Below are positions 40,861 through 51,229 of a DNA stretch of 64,000 bases, one piece after another. The position numbers were made by a program, and so were the translations under genes. The notes below the pieces were generated by a model. The model saw only the letters and a program-made list of their open reading frames with translations, did not search any database and had not been told where the DNA came from. Origin of the DNA: Epiperipatus broadwayi (Eukaryota > Onychophora > Udeonychophora > Euonychophora > Peripatidae); assembly GCA_028023455.1 (NCBI GenBank), contig JAQFVV010006736.1:308501-372500 (forward strand), written 5' to 3'. Positions within the stretch are counted from its first letter, which is position 1. Each line of letters begins with the position of its first letter.

Positions 40861-41899
40861 TATTTTAAAATGTTTTTATTGAAGTTGGAAAATTCGTTTG
40901 TTTGTTTGTTAATTTTTGATTTTTTTTCAAGTTAGAATGAAATTTTAAAATTGAGGTTTAATATATTTAAATTCAACAGAATTGCTTGAAAATTGATATA
41001 TAACTAAATTATTCCAACTAATCCATGTGAAATATTTATTTTTTCAGTATGTCAAGTAGTTTCATAGATATAGAACAGAAGGTAGAAAAATATCTTCATG
41101 TATTGCAGTTAACAATTTTTCTTAGAACTTTGATTTGTTTTAAATGATTGTGAGAAAGCATAAAAAATATTTTGTTTCTTTAAATTTAATAATATTTTTA
41201 ACCATTTTACATTCTTAATGTGTATATCATATTTAGTATGCATACTTAAGGTATACATGGCAGATTTGCTTTTGGTTTGATCATCGTCTATGCTCATTTT
41301 CCAATAATCTAGGTTACATTTTGCTATTATATTTATAAAAGTTTTGGTAAATATAGCAATGCAGTCAATAAAAAAAATCGCAAAAGAGGACTAAACATCT
41401 GTTGGTCAAAAATATTTCACCAATTATTATTAAATATAATGAAATTCAATTTATTAAATGCAAACAAGTGTTATTACTGAATAAAACTTTAATTTTATTA
41501 CATGTAATGGTTATGTTTATTGGTACATAATTATTTATTAAAATTTCTGGAATTGTGCAATTGTATTCAAACAAACTACTATTTTATTAAATGTTTTCAT
41601 GGTTATATGATGTAAATAAAATAGTATCTATGTTAAACCATGTATTATTTTGTCATATTTCCCAATATTTCAACATCTTCCACCACTTTCAAAGTTATCT
41701 TTTCAAAGAAAAACCATTAGATCTCAAACAGTAATGACATTGTATGTGAGGTAGAGAATGAGATTGAGCATAAAGTAGTTGAGCATTCAGAGTACATAGA
41801 TTAATATATAGGGTATATGAGCACAGACTTTCAGATGACCCATCACTCTCCACTCTATCTAATAACACTGATACACTGAAGCACATATATGCTGAAAAG

Positions 41900-41969
41900 A
41901 TAAATAATCACCAATATACATATTTCATGCTAAACCAGCAATCATCAGATGGTCCAGATTATCATCTCC
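41900..41969 (-). ncRNA. Hammerhead ribozyme-like motif, family A, left arm
   Basis: On the minus strand the order is stem I strand AGATGATAATC...ACCA, core CTGATGA, hairpin TGCT-GGTTT-AGCA, core GAAA, minimal stem III ATATGTAT, A as the cleavage-site base, then TTGGTGATTAT returning to stem I. The nucleotides that close stem II at the core are T and T, not the usual G-C. One stem I base next to the core is mismatched. Likely inactive or weak as it stands. Confidence 0.65.
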
Positions 41970-42338
41970 CACACATATATACTATAAGTGCTCAGATATA
42001 TATTAAGATAGACAATATTCATACTTTAATGGACAGGCTCCAATCTACTACACACTCCAACTCTTCAACCGTCCATCCAATTGAAAATCTGATGATGGAA
42101 TGCATATGTATTAAATGGATTATGTCCTGTACATGTGGGGTTCAGATTGACCTTAGGTCAACATCGGTGTGACAAGAATCTCGGCCTCAGGGTGGCCTTC
42201 AAGCATTCCATCATCAGATTTTCAATTGGATGGACAGTTGAAGAGTTGGAGTGTGTAGTAGATTGGAGCCTGTCCATTAAAGTATGAAGATTGTCTATCT
42301 TAATATATATCAAAGCACTTATAGTATATATGTGTGGG

Positions 42339-42408
42339 AGATGATAATCTGGACCAACTGATGATTTCTGGTTTAGCATGAAATATGTATATTGGTGATT
42401 ATTTATCT
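42339..42408 (+). ncRNA. Hammerhead ribozyme-like motif, family A, right arm
   Basis: Core CTGATGA is at 42358-42364 and GAAA at 42380-42383. Stem I pairs ACCAA (before the core) with TTGGT (after it) and, past a three-base bulge, ATAATC with GATTAT. Stem III is only two or three pairs (ATATGTAT) with AUA as the cleavage triplet. Stem II (TTCT/AGCA) has lost one pair relative to the TGCT/AGCA of the other arm. It is a type I hammerhead layout with the tiny stem III known from Penelope-like elements. Confidence 0.65.
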
Positions 42409-42549
42409 TTTCAGCATATATGTGCTTGAGTGTATCAGTGTTATTAGATAGAGTGGAGAGTGATGGGTCATCTGAAAGTCTGTGCTCATATACCCTACAT
42501 ATTACATATATAGACACGGGTATAGAATAAGCCTGTGTTTCAGTTAATA

Positions 42550-43500
42550 CATAGATTAGCAAAATATTTATTTTCTTCAGTTTCATCATTAATTTATTTT
42601 AAGTTTATATTACATGAAAGTGATAAAATAAGTGGTCACTACAAGGCTGAAATACATTATGCTTCATCAGCTTTATTTAAATTAATTTGGCTTCTCATTA
42701 TTTTAGTAAATTCCCTCATAGTTCTTAAATCATACTTTTCCAAATTAGCAAGTATTTTAGCATTATCAAAATCAGGTTTGTGACCAATTTTTTAAAAAAA
42801 ATATGAAGTAAAAGGTGATGAATTTAATTTCTGATTGAAGGCATTTTTATGTTCCTATTGGATTGACCTACATAGCTTTACAAGCACTGTAAACATGGAA
42901 TTTTTTAAAAAATACCATTTTTTTTGCTAGTGGAAAAATTAATCTTTATGTTAAAATTATGTAGTCTTCTACTGATGTTATCAGTGATTCCTTTAATGGA
43001 AAGTAACACCACTCTATAACTAGTTGAATTATCAATTTCATCCTTTTTCTTTTTAGTATCAATGCTATGTAAAGCTTTACATATGATGATTTTATTGTAG
43101 TCATTAGAAAGTAGAATATTTTTTGTTACTTTTATTTATAACTTTATCAGACCAACTACAAACTTTCATCAAAAGATTTTTTGCTACAGAAAATATTTGA
43201 GCAAAATGATGATGAGAATTAAAATTAAGATATCTGTTTGTATGAGTGGATTTTCTATAAACTGATATTTAAAAAGTCATCACATTTTCTTGCAATCAAA
43301 ACATCTAAAAAGGAAATGATTTGTTATTTTCAACAAACATAATAAACTTAATATTAGGATGCCAATCATTAAGAAAAACAAGAAAATTTAAGACATCAAT
43401 ACTATGAGTCCATATAATAACAAATGCATCATGCACATATTTGAGCCAAGTATAATGTTTTTTAGTAACTGCCTTTAATACTTCATTTTCAAAATTATTA
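42550..43500 (-). pseudogene. Penelope-like element remnant 1: end of reverse transcriptase plus GIY-YIG endonuclease
   Basis: On the minus strand the reverse transcriptase end reads WLKYVHDAFVIIWTH (catalytic block; YVDD reads YVHD at 43428-43439). A FLNDWHPNIKF block follows, then FVENNKSFPF, then DVLIARKCDD, as in Penelope reverse transcriptases (FL..LN..H.NI.FT.E...G.LPFLDVL..R). Further on are RVVLLSIKGITDNISRRLH and NIKINFSTSK, then IPCLQCL.SYVGQSNRN (the start of the GIY-YIG module with its Cys pair). It ends with IGHKPDFDNAKILANLEKYD, the end of that module. It is broken by stops. Penelope elements use this nuclease and telomerase-like reverse transcriptase for insertion. The 5' part is missing. 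Confidence 0.8.
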
Positions 43501-44811
43501 TTATTTATTCAGGTATTTGTATAAGTACATGATCAAGAAAAGAACGGTAATGGTTACATATTTTAATAGGTAAAAAAGTGACAAAAAGCAATAAAATTGA
43601 AATATAACGATTACCTACATATTTTGAAATGAAAATATAATAAAGTTAATGAAAAATAAATGGATTTTATTTAAACTTATTATTTTGTTTCTATGTTGTA
43701 AACAAGATAATGCACTGCAAACATGTTAGCATTTTCCAAGACTATTCAGTAAGGTTAGGCTTTACCTTGTTAATTTTTATTGAATGAGTGAAAATAGTTT
43801 CTTTTTTTTATTATCTACAGTCTTTCCTGTCATCTAGGTTTTATAGTTAGAATGAATAATTTACTCATTGTAAATTAAAGTTTTTACTGCAGCTGTAAAA
43901 GTCAGACATTGTAGCTAGATATGAATATACAGGATAACAAAGCACAATATTAAAAAGTTTTAATAACCATAATCTATTTAGACCATTAACAATAAAAAAT
44001 AAATAAAACTGTAATTGTTCAACAAATTCCATGATTCAAAACTATTTAATACTTAATATTTTAGTTGTAAGTACATTAAGGGAAAAGAAGTTAATTTCAT
44101 TTTAAGAAAAAAACATTTCAGCACCTGTACCAATTTTACTACAGGAAAATAAGTATAGGTTTTAGCTACTTACAAATTTCCTTTTTTGTGAAATTATTAA
44201 ATATTTGTTTTTTAATAATTATGTATTGTTTTTGCATAGTTTTTGTTTGAATATATTTGATTTTAAGCACAAATTAGCCTGTTAAAATATATATACAACA
44301 TCCGTCAACAAGTGGTTTTCAATTATAATTTTATTCATTTTTATTATGTAATTTTTTAAAATTAGAAAGTCTATTTTAATATTTTTAAAATGAATTTTAT
44401 TTTTAGGACTTAGGATTTTAATAAAATTACTAAAATAAAATTTATTTGATAAAAGAATTTATTTATTTATTTATTTATTTTGCTAAAAATCTAAAATGAA
44501 TTTCAGCATATTTTATTTGCAATGCTGTTAATTATTTTAAGATTAAAATATATTCAATAGTATTCTATTTTTATTTTTGCTGATGATCTTAAGAGGATAT
44601 ATAATTTATTAAATATTTGTATCAATATTAAATATTAACTATATATGTACAGAATGAGTGCATGATGGATTTTTTTAATAAAACAATTGATTGAATTTAG
44701 TAATTTTAATTTAAGGATGCTAACTTTTCTTATTTTATAATTTAACATAATGTAGTAAGAATTATACTGTCTAAGAATTCATTATTTTTGTTGTTGTTAA
44801 TAATTAGTCTT

Positions 44812-44950
44812 AAACAAGGCAAAACTCTCCATACAATAGTGCACCCTGTGCCAACCAGAGTAATCAATGGATGCCAGAAGGCTTGTGCATTAAATCCATA
44901 GCTAGTGCCTACTTATCTGTGCTAGTATAAGAGATAGTGATCATGTGATG
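44812..44950. repeat. Truncated copy of palindromic element B
   Basis: Positions 44815-44900 match the left-arm orientation of the element at 47752-48310 (GGCAAAACTCTCCATACA, then ATCAATGGATGCCAGAAG). They then switch at about 44915 to the opposite-strand end piece (TAAGAGATAGTGATCATGTG). Most of both arms, including the hammerhead part, is deleted. Confidence 0.65.
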
Positions 44951-45332
44951 AATAATTAGTCTTATTGATGTTTTAATGTAAAGAGTAAATTTTAACTTAA
45001 AATGTAATATAGATGTGTTTACACTATATGTAAATAGATATATTTGTTTTACTAAATATCATTTAGTACTATCTTTTGGTTTAGGTTACTCATAAAAATA
45101 TGTGAATAGTTTTATTGCTCAAGAGTTCATAAGAAATTCAAGTGCTGGAAGTACCAGCACTGAAACGACTTTAGGATGCCATGTTTCAAGTTTAATCAAC
45201 TATCACTGTGCTAAACCACATGGGACAGGATACTTTTAAAAAGTCTAGAAAGCAAATGTTATGAATATGATATTCCACAATAAGCAAACATACACGATTT
45301 TAGCTTTTCTTAGATTAAATGTCCAAAAATTA

Positions 45333-45448
45333 GTCAAGCGTTGGTAGTCGAGAGGTCAGCACAGCTGCCTTGCAAGCAATCATTTGCTTGTAGACAGTTG
45401 TCGCGGATTCGCTTCCCGGCCGATGCTTTGACATATGGAAAAAAAAAA
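45333..45448 (+). mobile_element. tRNA-derived SINE, copy 1
   Basis: A RNA polymerase III A box (TAGTCGAGAGG, 45345-45355) matches TRGYNNARNGG. It is followed about 50 bases on by a B box-like GGATTCGCTTCC. A short tail GGCCGATGCTTTGACATATGG and an A run (45439-45448) follow. Flanking direct repeats GTCCAAAAATTA (45321-45332) and GTCCAAATATTA (45449-45460) differ at one base and are target-site duplications. It is shared almost end to end with the copy at 46210-46320. At about 115 bp it is nearly only the tRNA-like head. LINE machinery would mobilise it. Confidence 0.85.
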
Positions 45449-46209
45449 GTCCAAATATTAATGAAATCTAAAATATAATAAGATTATTCAAATTATTGTT
45501 TTATCTTACAAAATCTAAGATAAGGATCTGTATTTTTAAAACTTTAAATTGAATTTTTTTTTAGAATATGGTACAGCTACCGCAAATATATAAATAAATA
45601 ACTTCGTGGGTGTCTTCACAAGACGCAACTAACCAATCTTAATTATTTTAATTTATAAGTGCTAACTTTTCTACATCCTTCTAAATTTAAATAAATTTAC
45701 AATTTAATGAATTTAATAATTATTTTTGCTATTTTATGGCAACTTTTATCTAAACACAACCATAATGCAGACAGAAAATGTGTGACACGGAGTTAATCAA
45801 TCATTTTAAAGTGGAAATCACAACATATTAAATTCTGTTTTGAATAATATTGCAAAAATTAAATATATTTTCAATTTTATTTTGGCATCATTACAAATTT
45901 ACAAACTTAAAGGTTTATTATATTTTAATATTTGGGAAGAGAATCCTCTCTAGCGTCAACTGAAATATCAAGTTGTTTAGGAACATAATTTGGGTAACAA
46001 GCAAACACACACACTTATATACATATACGTACCATTGGATATGTTTTTAAAATTAGAAAGCTTTCATTAAAAATTGCCACACTGGTTTAAAACCTTGATG
46101 CATAGTACAATATCATATAAAAGGATACTTACAGAATTTATACTAAAATGTAGTTGTTAATTATCTAAAGGCAAAAGACTATATTTAAAAATTTTAAATG
46201 CAAATTATT

Positions 46210-46320
46210 GTCTTACGTTGTTAGCCAAGAGGTATCGCAGCCGCCATGCAAGCAAGTAGTTGGTTGCAGACGGTTGTGGGTTCGCGTCCCGGCCGATGCT
46301 ATGACATATGGAAAAAAAAA
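46210..46320 (+). mobile_element. tRNA-derived SINE, copy 2
   Basis: A box TAGCCAAGAGG at 46222-46232; B box GGTTCGCGTCC at 46279-46289, one base off the GGTTCGANTCC consensus. The tail GGCCGATGCTATGACATATGG and the A run are as in copy 1. Perfect 14-base target-site duplications AAATGCAAATTATT flank it (46196-46209 and 46318-46331, the latter sharing As with the tail). The GC-rich head stands out from the surrounding A+T-rich DNA. Exact tRNA ancestor not identified. Confidence 0.88.
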
Positions 46321-46536
46321 TGCAAATTATTCGGTAAAATAAAAATGTTAAGATAGTTTAAATAGAAAAAAGTCATTCTTCATTTGCTGTTTATATTATT
46401 GACTTTTTTTTTTTTTTTTTTGTAAAGAACAAATTTTAAATATTGACCCTGAGTTAAAACTTCTTACCCAGTTTTAATAGTAATGAAAGATAAAAGAATG
46501 AACTGCAACATCTATATAATAAAGATAAAAATAGTT

Positions 46537-46610
46537 CTTATTAACAAATACAGAGTTAAATTTATTTTTCCCTCTTATTAACAAATACAGAGTTAAATTT
46601 ATTTTTCCCT
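46537..46610. repeat. 37-bp perfect tandem duplication
   Basis: Unit begins CTTATTAACAAATACAGAG; copies at 46537-46573 and 46574-46610 are identical. Confidence 0.9.
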
Positions 46611-46789
46611 ATTTGATTTATTTTTAAAAAAGTTTCTATTTTTTTTAAAATTTATAACTTAAAATACTGGAAAATAACTGGAGGAGAAAAAAAATGGTAG
46701 TTCTTAATTGTTTTTTTTTTTTGTTTGAAATCCTCCCCTTCATTAATGTCTGGTATAGGAAGAAATAAATTACAACACTATATTTGTTA

Positions 46790-46985
46790 GCTTATAACAA
46801 GCAAATCTTCAAATTTTAACGGACAGGCTGATTGTAAATATATGTAAGAGATTATCTAGACCAATTAGTAAGAGCTGATTCAGCATGAAATACATATTGA
46901 AGATCATTTATCTTTTTTTACATGTATGGGATCATGTGTATCGTTTATATAAGATGGAGTGGGTAGTGTGTTCAAATCCCCTGTA
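46790..46985. repeat. Palindromic element A, short degenerate copy
   Basis: An inverted piece of about 30 bases (TTTTAACGGACAGGCTG, 46815-46831) is joined to a degenerate right-arm unit (46832-46985). The unit keeps ATTATCTAGACCAATTAGTA, TCAGCATGAAATACATATTG and ATCATTTATCTTTT in the order of 42339-42410. Its hammerhead-like segment (46848-46915) has a mutated core (TTAGTAA for CTGATGA) but keeps the stem II hairpin, GAAA and stem III. Confidence 0.65.
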
Positions 46986-47094
46986 ATTAATCTAAAGTTT
47001 AGTATATACATTATAATTGTATACAAAAATTACCGTTTTCACTTGAATTTTGCCCATTCGTCTTATATATATTTAAATGGACATGTTAAAATTT

Positions 47095-47425
47095 TATATA
47101 TGAGAGACCAGAGGAATTTAAAGTCAACATGGGTATGATAACAATATTGGCATCAACTAGAGCTTTGAGCATTCCACCATCAGATTTTCAATAATATGGA
47201 TGGCTGAAGAGTTTGAGAGAGAAGAATATTGATGCCTGTCCATTAAAGTTTGAAAATTTGCTTAGTGTAACATGAGCACTGATTGATTATATGTATGTAT
47301 TAGAGATGATGATCTGGACTAATTGATGAGTGCTGAGTTATCTTGAAATATATATATTGGAGATCATTTATCTTTTTCACATCCATATGGTCAAGTGTCT
47401 CAGTTATATAGGATGGAGTGGATAG
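47095..47425 (+). repeat. Palindromic element A, degenerate unit
   Basis: Starts with the conserved spacer block GTCAACATGGGTATGATAAC (47123-47142). It then follows the right-arm order of 42199-42470: GCATTCCACCATCAGATTTT, CCTGTCCATTAAAGTTTG, GATGATGATCTGGACTAATT, ATCATTTATCTTTTTCA and GGATGGAGTGGATAG. Diverged but collinear. The open frame starting at 47395 begins inside it and has no domain. Confidence 0.75.
47302..47372 (+). ncRNA. Hammerhead ribozyme-like motif, family A, degenerate unit
   Basis: Core TTGATGA at 47323-47329, stem II region beginning G-TGCT, GAAA at 47345-47348, then an A/T stem III and TTGG. In stem I the pair that is A-T in the 42.3-kb copy (GATAATC with GATTATT) is G-C here (GATGATC with GATCATT). 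That compensatory change supports selection for the fold before the copies died. C3 of the core is T, so it should be inactive. Confidence 0.6.
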
Positions 47426-47872
47426 CTGAAGGGGGCTTGAAAGTTAGTATTCAAAGTCTTTCTAATAATATTTTTTTTTTAGTAAAACTTGAACTTTTGT
47501 GCTTATGCAGTTTTTATTTTTTATTTTTTTTAGTTTTTAAATGTATAAATAACAATACTAATATTCATGCATTAAATAAGTGCATTTCATATTTATATAT
47601 AAAAATAAACAGTACTGTGCTAGGATTCTGGTTGTTATTAATATACTCCTATGAAAATTTATTTCCTATTGTATTGATTTTCAGGATAAGCATGTCTAAT
47701 AAAATAAAAAATAAAATAATAGTAATTGACATTTCAGCAAGATACAACTTGTTTTCAGCTGTTATTAAACCAGGCATAACTCTCTATACAGTAGTGCCAA
47801 TCAGGGCAAGCCAGAGTTTACTCAATGGATGCCAGAAGTCTTGTGCATAAAATCCCTATCTACTGCCTACTC

Positions 47873-47932
47873 ATCCAATATCCCCAGAGTAGTTTCTAGC
47901 TTGTGGCTTTTGTCAGTGAGAAGCTTTGGATC
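47873..47932 (-). ncRNA. Hammerhead ribozyme-like motif, family B, left arm
   Basis: Minus strand: ATCCAA..CTTCTCA, then core CTGACAA (two changes from CTGATGA), AGC-CACAA-GCT hairpin, GAAA, short stem III, then TGGGGATATTGGAT. Stem I pairing ATCCAA/TTGGAT and most of TTCTCA/TGGGGA is kept. The core changes should kill activity. Confidence 0.6.
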
Positions 47933-48097
47933 TGAAAACATTGCACCTAGATATTAGGATCTAATGCAATCCTCCAGCAGCCACCATTTATCTCTATTTA
48001 ACTACAAAACTATGAGAATAAAATTTGAAAACACAATAATATTTTCAATCCAAGCTCAGCTTATATAGTTATATAGATCTAGGTGCAGTGCTCTCAG

Positions 48098-48156
48098 ATC
48101 CAAGGCTCCTCACTCATGAAATCCACAAGCTAGACATGAGCCTGGAGATATTGGAT
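48098..48156 (+). ncRNA. Hammerhead ribozyme-like motif, family B, right arm
   Basis: ATCCAA..CTCCTCA, core CTCATGA (one change), hairpin TCC-ACAAGCT, GACA for GAAA, then GCCTGGAGATATTGGAT. Stem I outer helix ATCCAA/TTGGAT is perfect. Core substitutions should inactivate it. Confidence 0.55.
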
Positions 48157-48359
48157 GAGTAGGCCCTATATAGGGATCTTATGCACAACCCTTCTGGCAT
48201 GCATTGATTATTCTGGCTTGGACTGAGTGGCACTACTGAATAGAGTTTTGCCTGTTTTAATAACAGTTATGAGCAAGCATAAGAAATGGTGATCATGTGA
48301 TGTTAAGTGGATTAATATGAATTCTGCCTAATACGATAGTGGTGTCTATGGTTATTAAA

Positions 48360-48770
48360 AAACCAAAACATCAAAATGTATGGGTACTGATCTGAGTTCA
48401 GACCTATAACTATATAAGCAAATGAGCTTGGATTGAAAATATTATTGTGTTAAAATGTTATTCTCATAGTTTTGTAATTAAGTAGAGGATAAAAGGAGGA
48501 TTGCATTAAATCCTAAGATCTAGGTGCAGTGCTCTCAGATCTAAGGCTCCTCTCTGATGAAAGCCACAAGCTAGAAACAAGTCTAGGGATATTGGATGAG
48601 TAGATCCTAGATAGGGATTTTATGCACAAGCCTTCTGTTATCCATTGATTACTCTAGCCTGCACTGAGTGGCACTACTGTATGGAGAGTTTTGCCTGTTT
48701 TAATAACAGTTATGAGCACCAATAAGAAATAGTGATCATGTGATAATTGTTTTCAGCTGGATAAGATAAT
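48360..48770 (+). repeat. Element B unit adjoining Penelope-like element 2
   Basis: Collinear with 47985-48305 (TTGGATTGAAAATATTATTG, CTAGGTGCAGTGCTCTCAGA, GTGGCACTACTGTATGGAGA, TTTTAATAACAGTTATGAGC) and ending in the same GTGATCATGTGAT terminus (48730-48742). It lies directly beyond the 3' end of the minus-strand Penelope-like ORF at 48860. Here the unit is therefore in inverted orientation relative to that ORF. Its hammerhead-like segment is the best preserved of the family. Confidence 0.75.
48539..48597 (+). ncRNA. Hammerhead ribozyme-like motif, family B, intact core
   Basis: Core CTGATGA at 48554-48560, hairpin AGC-CACAA-GCT, GAAA at 48574-48577, stem III of two pairs (AC-AA-GT) and a GTC cleavage triplet at 48581-48583. 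Stem I outer helix pairs ATCTAA with TTGGAT (one G-T), the inner part TCCT with GGGA; the two pairs nearest the core are mismatched here. The family consensus TCCTCA/TGGGGA repairs them. Stem II is closed at the core by A/A instead of G-C, a caveat for activity. Confidence 0.7.
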
Positions 48771-48859
48771 AATTATATGATTGTTGTAGACATAATATTG
48801 TTGTAGACATAATAATTGAAATACATGTCAATATTGGCTAAAATTTTAATGATATTTTT

Positions 48860-51070
48860 TTATTTATAATCATTTGCATAAAACATTATTTCATACTGAT
48901 GATAGTGTTATTATTATTGAATCACATTTTCTAATGTAAATTTCATTTTTCCAAAATTTCTATGGACACCTTTCTAAATATACTTTGATGATAATTGTTG
49001 GATGTGGATGCAATTCTACTATTTGAGAAATCAATGCAATTGTCAGTCCAAAATATGAAGATCAAGTACTGAGAAAGTTGAAAGTTGTTTAATTTCATTA
49101 AAGTATTAATCTACTTTCACACTTATGTGATAATTGCATGTTACTGTACATAGGTTTGACACTTGTCACAGAGAATTGTATAGATGCCTTGAAATTCAAG
49201 AGGGATTAAATCATTAAGTTTAGTTAGAATACTATTAATTTTTTGTTCTGCCAAGAATGATTTTTTTGTATTTATTTATATCATACCATTTCAGCACTGT
49301 TCTCATTTTAACTGTGATTACTTTTATATAGAATAATGCATACTCTAACAGAGACATTTTTTTTTGATAATTTTGATTTGGTGCATTGCCTATTGATAGT
49401 GATGGCATTGCCCATTGATAGTGATGGAATTACACTCTTTTACTAATAAGACATCATTGTATGTGTTTGATCTCTATTTTTAATATGGATTTTTTGAAAA
49501 TAAAAATGCCATGTGAAGAGGGATTTATCTATAGAGATTATTTGGAGTGGATAATGAGGGGAACAATTCCCTTAGATATCTGTCACTATTTGTAAGTTTC
49601 CTGTATATATAGAAAGATCATCATCACCACCACCATCATCATCATCACTATTATCATCATCATCACCATTTTATCATCATTATTATTATTATTAGAAACA
49701 AGAATATTAACAAGATGAGTTTTTTATTCTTCATTTCCATAGTGAATTTAATTTTGGAGCGTAGACTATATATATATATATACTTATATATATATATATA
49801 TAGTAAGAATTCATTCATTTTTTCTTTTCCATTAATGAAATAACAAATGGGTTTTCAGTGTATCTGATCCAGATTGATGGCTTGTATGAAACTGAATCTA
49901 AATTCTGTGTTGCAAATTTTACCATGAATGAATTGATAAAAGCATTGGAAGTGTTGCAATCCCATTGAGGTTGCCAACTGCTTCTTTACAATATTGACCA
50001 CTGCAAATAAAAAAGGTATTACAAAGGCAGTGTTTAACTAATAGAGTAATATAGCTCTATAAATTTCAATGTTTAGACACTATATCTAATGCTCATCATT
50101 AGAATGACAGTAGACAATGAAGCAACATCAAATCTATAAAGAATATTATTTAATGTGATTTTTAAATTAATGATGACAAGCAAAAATAATTAGTTGTTTG
50201 ATTTGCCACGTATCTTCCTATGGTTTGAATAGCTAATTCTATGGCATTCAGAATAGGCTGAAATGGAGTATTTGTTTTATGTACTTTTAGTAAATCATAA
50301 AATTTATTTTGAGCATATAGATAATTTTTTCTAAAGATAATTTTTTTTATGTCATAATGAATAAGTCATTTGTTAATAGCAAACTTAGTTTTTTTTTTTT
50401 TTTTATAAATGGTAAGATCTCTTTTCATTTCAACATAAGCTTTATCACTTAACAGATCTACAATGAATGATAGTATTTTCCCATTGCTGTATAAAATAGT
50501 ATTATACAGTTATCTGATTTCATATTTTTAAGTGATGTTTTTACTTTTAGTGACATTACTTTTAGAAGATGATGATTTGGATAGAATGTTGCATATTTCA
50601 GTTCTCTCAAGATCTTCTCCTGATAAATCTACATTACTGAGAGATGTTTTACCATAGCAGGTAATTTTCTTAAAATAAATGTGTAATGAAACTAATGCAA
50701 AATTAAAATCTTTTTTCAGTGTAGAGAGTTAATTTTTAGAAAAGTTACATTCCGAAAAGTTATAAATAGGTCTTAAATAGAAAAGAGAGAAGACTCACAT
50801 AATTTGGTTTTCAATTAGAAATTCCCAATTTTGTTTTTTATTATTACTTGTTAGTTTATAGTTTTTAATTTTTTTTGGTAGGTGAGGAAACAAACTAGTG
50901 CCACAATAACTGGTTGCATTTATTATTAAAATCTAGGTCTAAAACAAGCAATAATTTAATGAATAGAATTAAGCTTCTAGCAGTGGCAACATTCTGAAAT
51001 AATATTATTATCTCAATGTATTAAAAAGAAGGCTAAATTCTAAATTAACTTGGCTTTGTTGATCCAGTTT
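48860..51070 (-). pseudogene. Penelope-like element remnant 2: reverse transcriptase and GIY-YIG endonuclease
   Basis: On the minus strand in order: DFNFALVSLHIYF (N-terminal LG.GLNFA block, about 50670-50730), DKAYVEMKRDLTIYKK (about 50420-50460), FYDLLKVHKTNTPFQPIL (about 50250-50305; the family has FYGLPK.HK...PLRPI), then a QYCKEAVGNLNGI remnant of the GV.MGSPLSP block. After a diverged middle come GIYTILCDKCQTYV (about 49150-49195), the start of the GIY-YIG module with its Cys-x2-Cys, and IASTSNNYHQSIFRKVSIEI (about 48970-49030). Stops and frameshifts throughout. It is divergently arranged with element 3; their 5' ends are only about 150 bases apart. A microsatellite (49610-49693) sits inside. 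Confidence 0.8.
49610..49693. repeat. (ATC)n/(ATT)n microsatellite
   Basis: Imperfect CAT/ATC repeats interrupted by ACC and ending in (ATT)n; a second, (AT)n, lies at about 49769-49802. Simple repeats only. Confidence 0.9.
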
Positions 51071-51229
51071 TTTGGAATTATTCAAGTTATTTTCTTTATG
51101 CTTATCTCTTAAAAATAAAATATATCTTTTACTATGGGATACTTTTGATTTTGCCACCTACCAAAAACAAGTAATTGCTCAACACTAATAACTAATATGC
51201 AAAAATGAAAATTATAATCTCTTATTGCA

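Larger units (their letters stand above)
41800..42505. repeat. Palindromic element A (inverted repeat pseudo-LTR unit with hammerhead motifs)
   Basis: Left arm 41800-42104 is the reverse complement of right arm 42203-42505, with only scattered mismatches over about 300 bases. The arms are separated by a 98-base spacer. Part of the spacer (GTCAACATCGGTGTGACAAG, 42148-42167) is also present at 47123 next to another copy, so it belongs to the unit. The open frames on each strand are mirror images of one another caused by the palindrome, not genes. The right arm abuts the 3' end of the Penelope-like remnant at 42550-43500. Each arm contains a hammerhead-like segment. Confidence 0.85.
47752..48310. 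repeat. Palindromic element B (inverted repeat with hammerhead motifs)
   Basis: The left arm (about 47755-47985) is the reverse complement of the right arm (about 48070-48300). Examples are ATCCCTATCTACTGCCTACT against AGTAGGCCCTATATAGGGAT, and the CACAAGCTAG block in both. The sequence between the arms includes an A+T-rich centre. The right arm extends past the left to AAGAAATGGTGATCATGTGATG, the unit's terminus. Non-coding. Related copies lie at 48360-48770 and 44812-44950. Confidence 0.8.

Noticed and set aside
41927-42589. Two overlapping-region open frames (plus 41927-42172 and minus 42158-42589) that encode nearly the same peptide
   Set aside because: The similarity is a by-product of the inverted repeat 41800-42505. 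Both strands carry the same DNA, the sequence is a non-coding repeat unit, and related copies at 46.8 and 47.1 kb do not keep the frame.
45333-46320. Functional tRNA genes
   Set aside because: The B boxes are imperfect and the acceptor stems do not pair. The shared 3' tail, A run and target-site duplications identify them as SINE copies.
47395-47850. 151-codon open frame as a gene
   Set aside because: It starts inside repeat A and ends inside repeat B. Its hydrophobic stretches reflect T-rich DNA.
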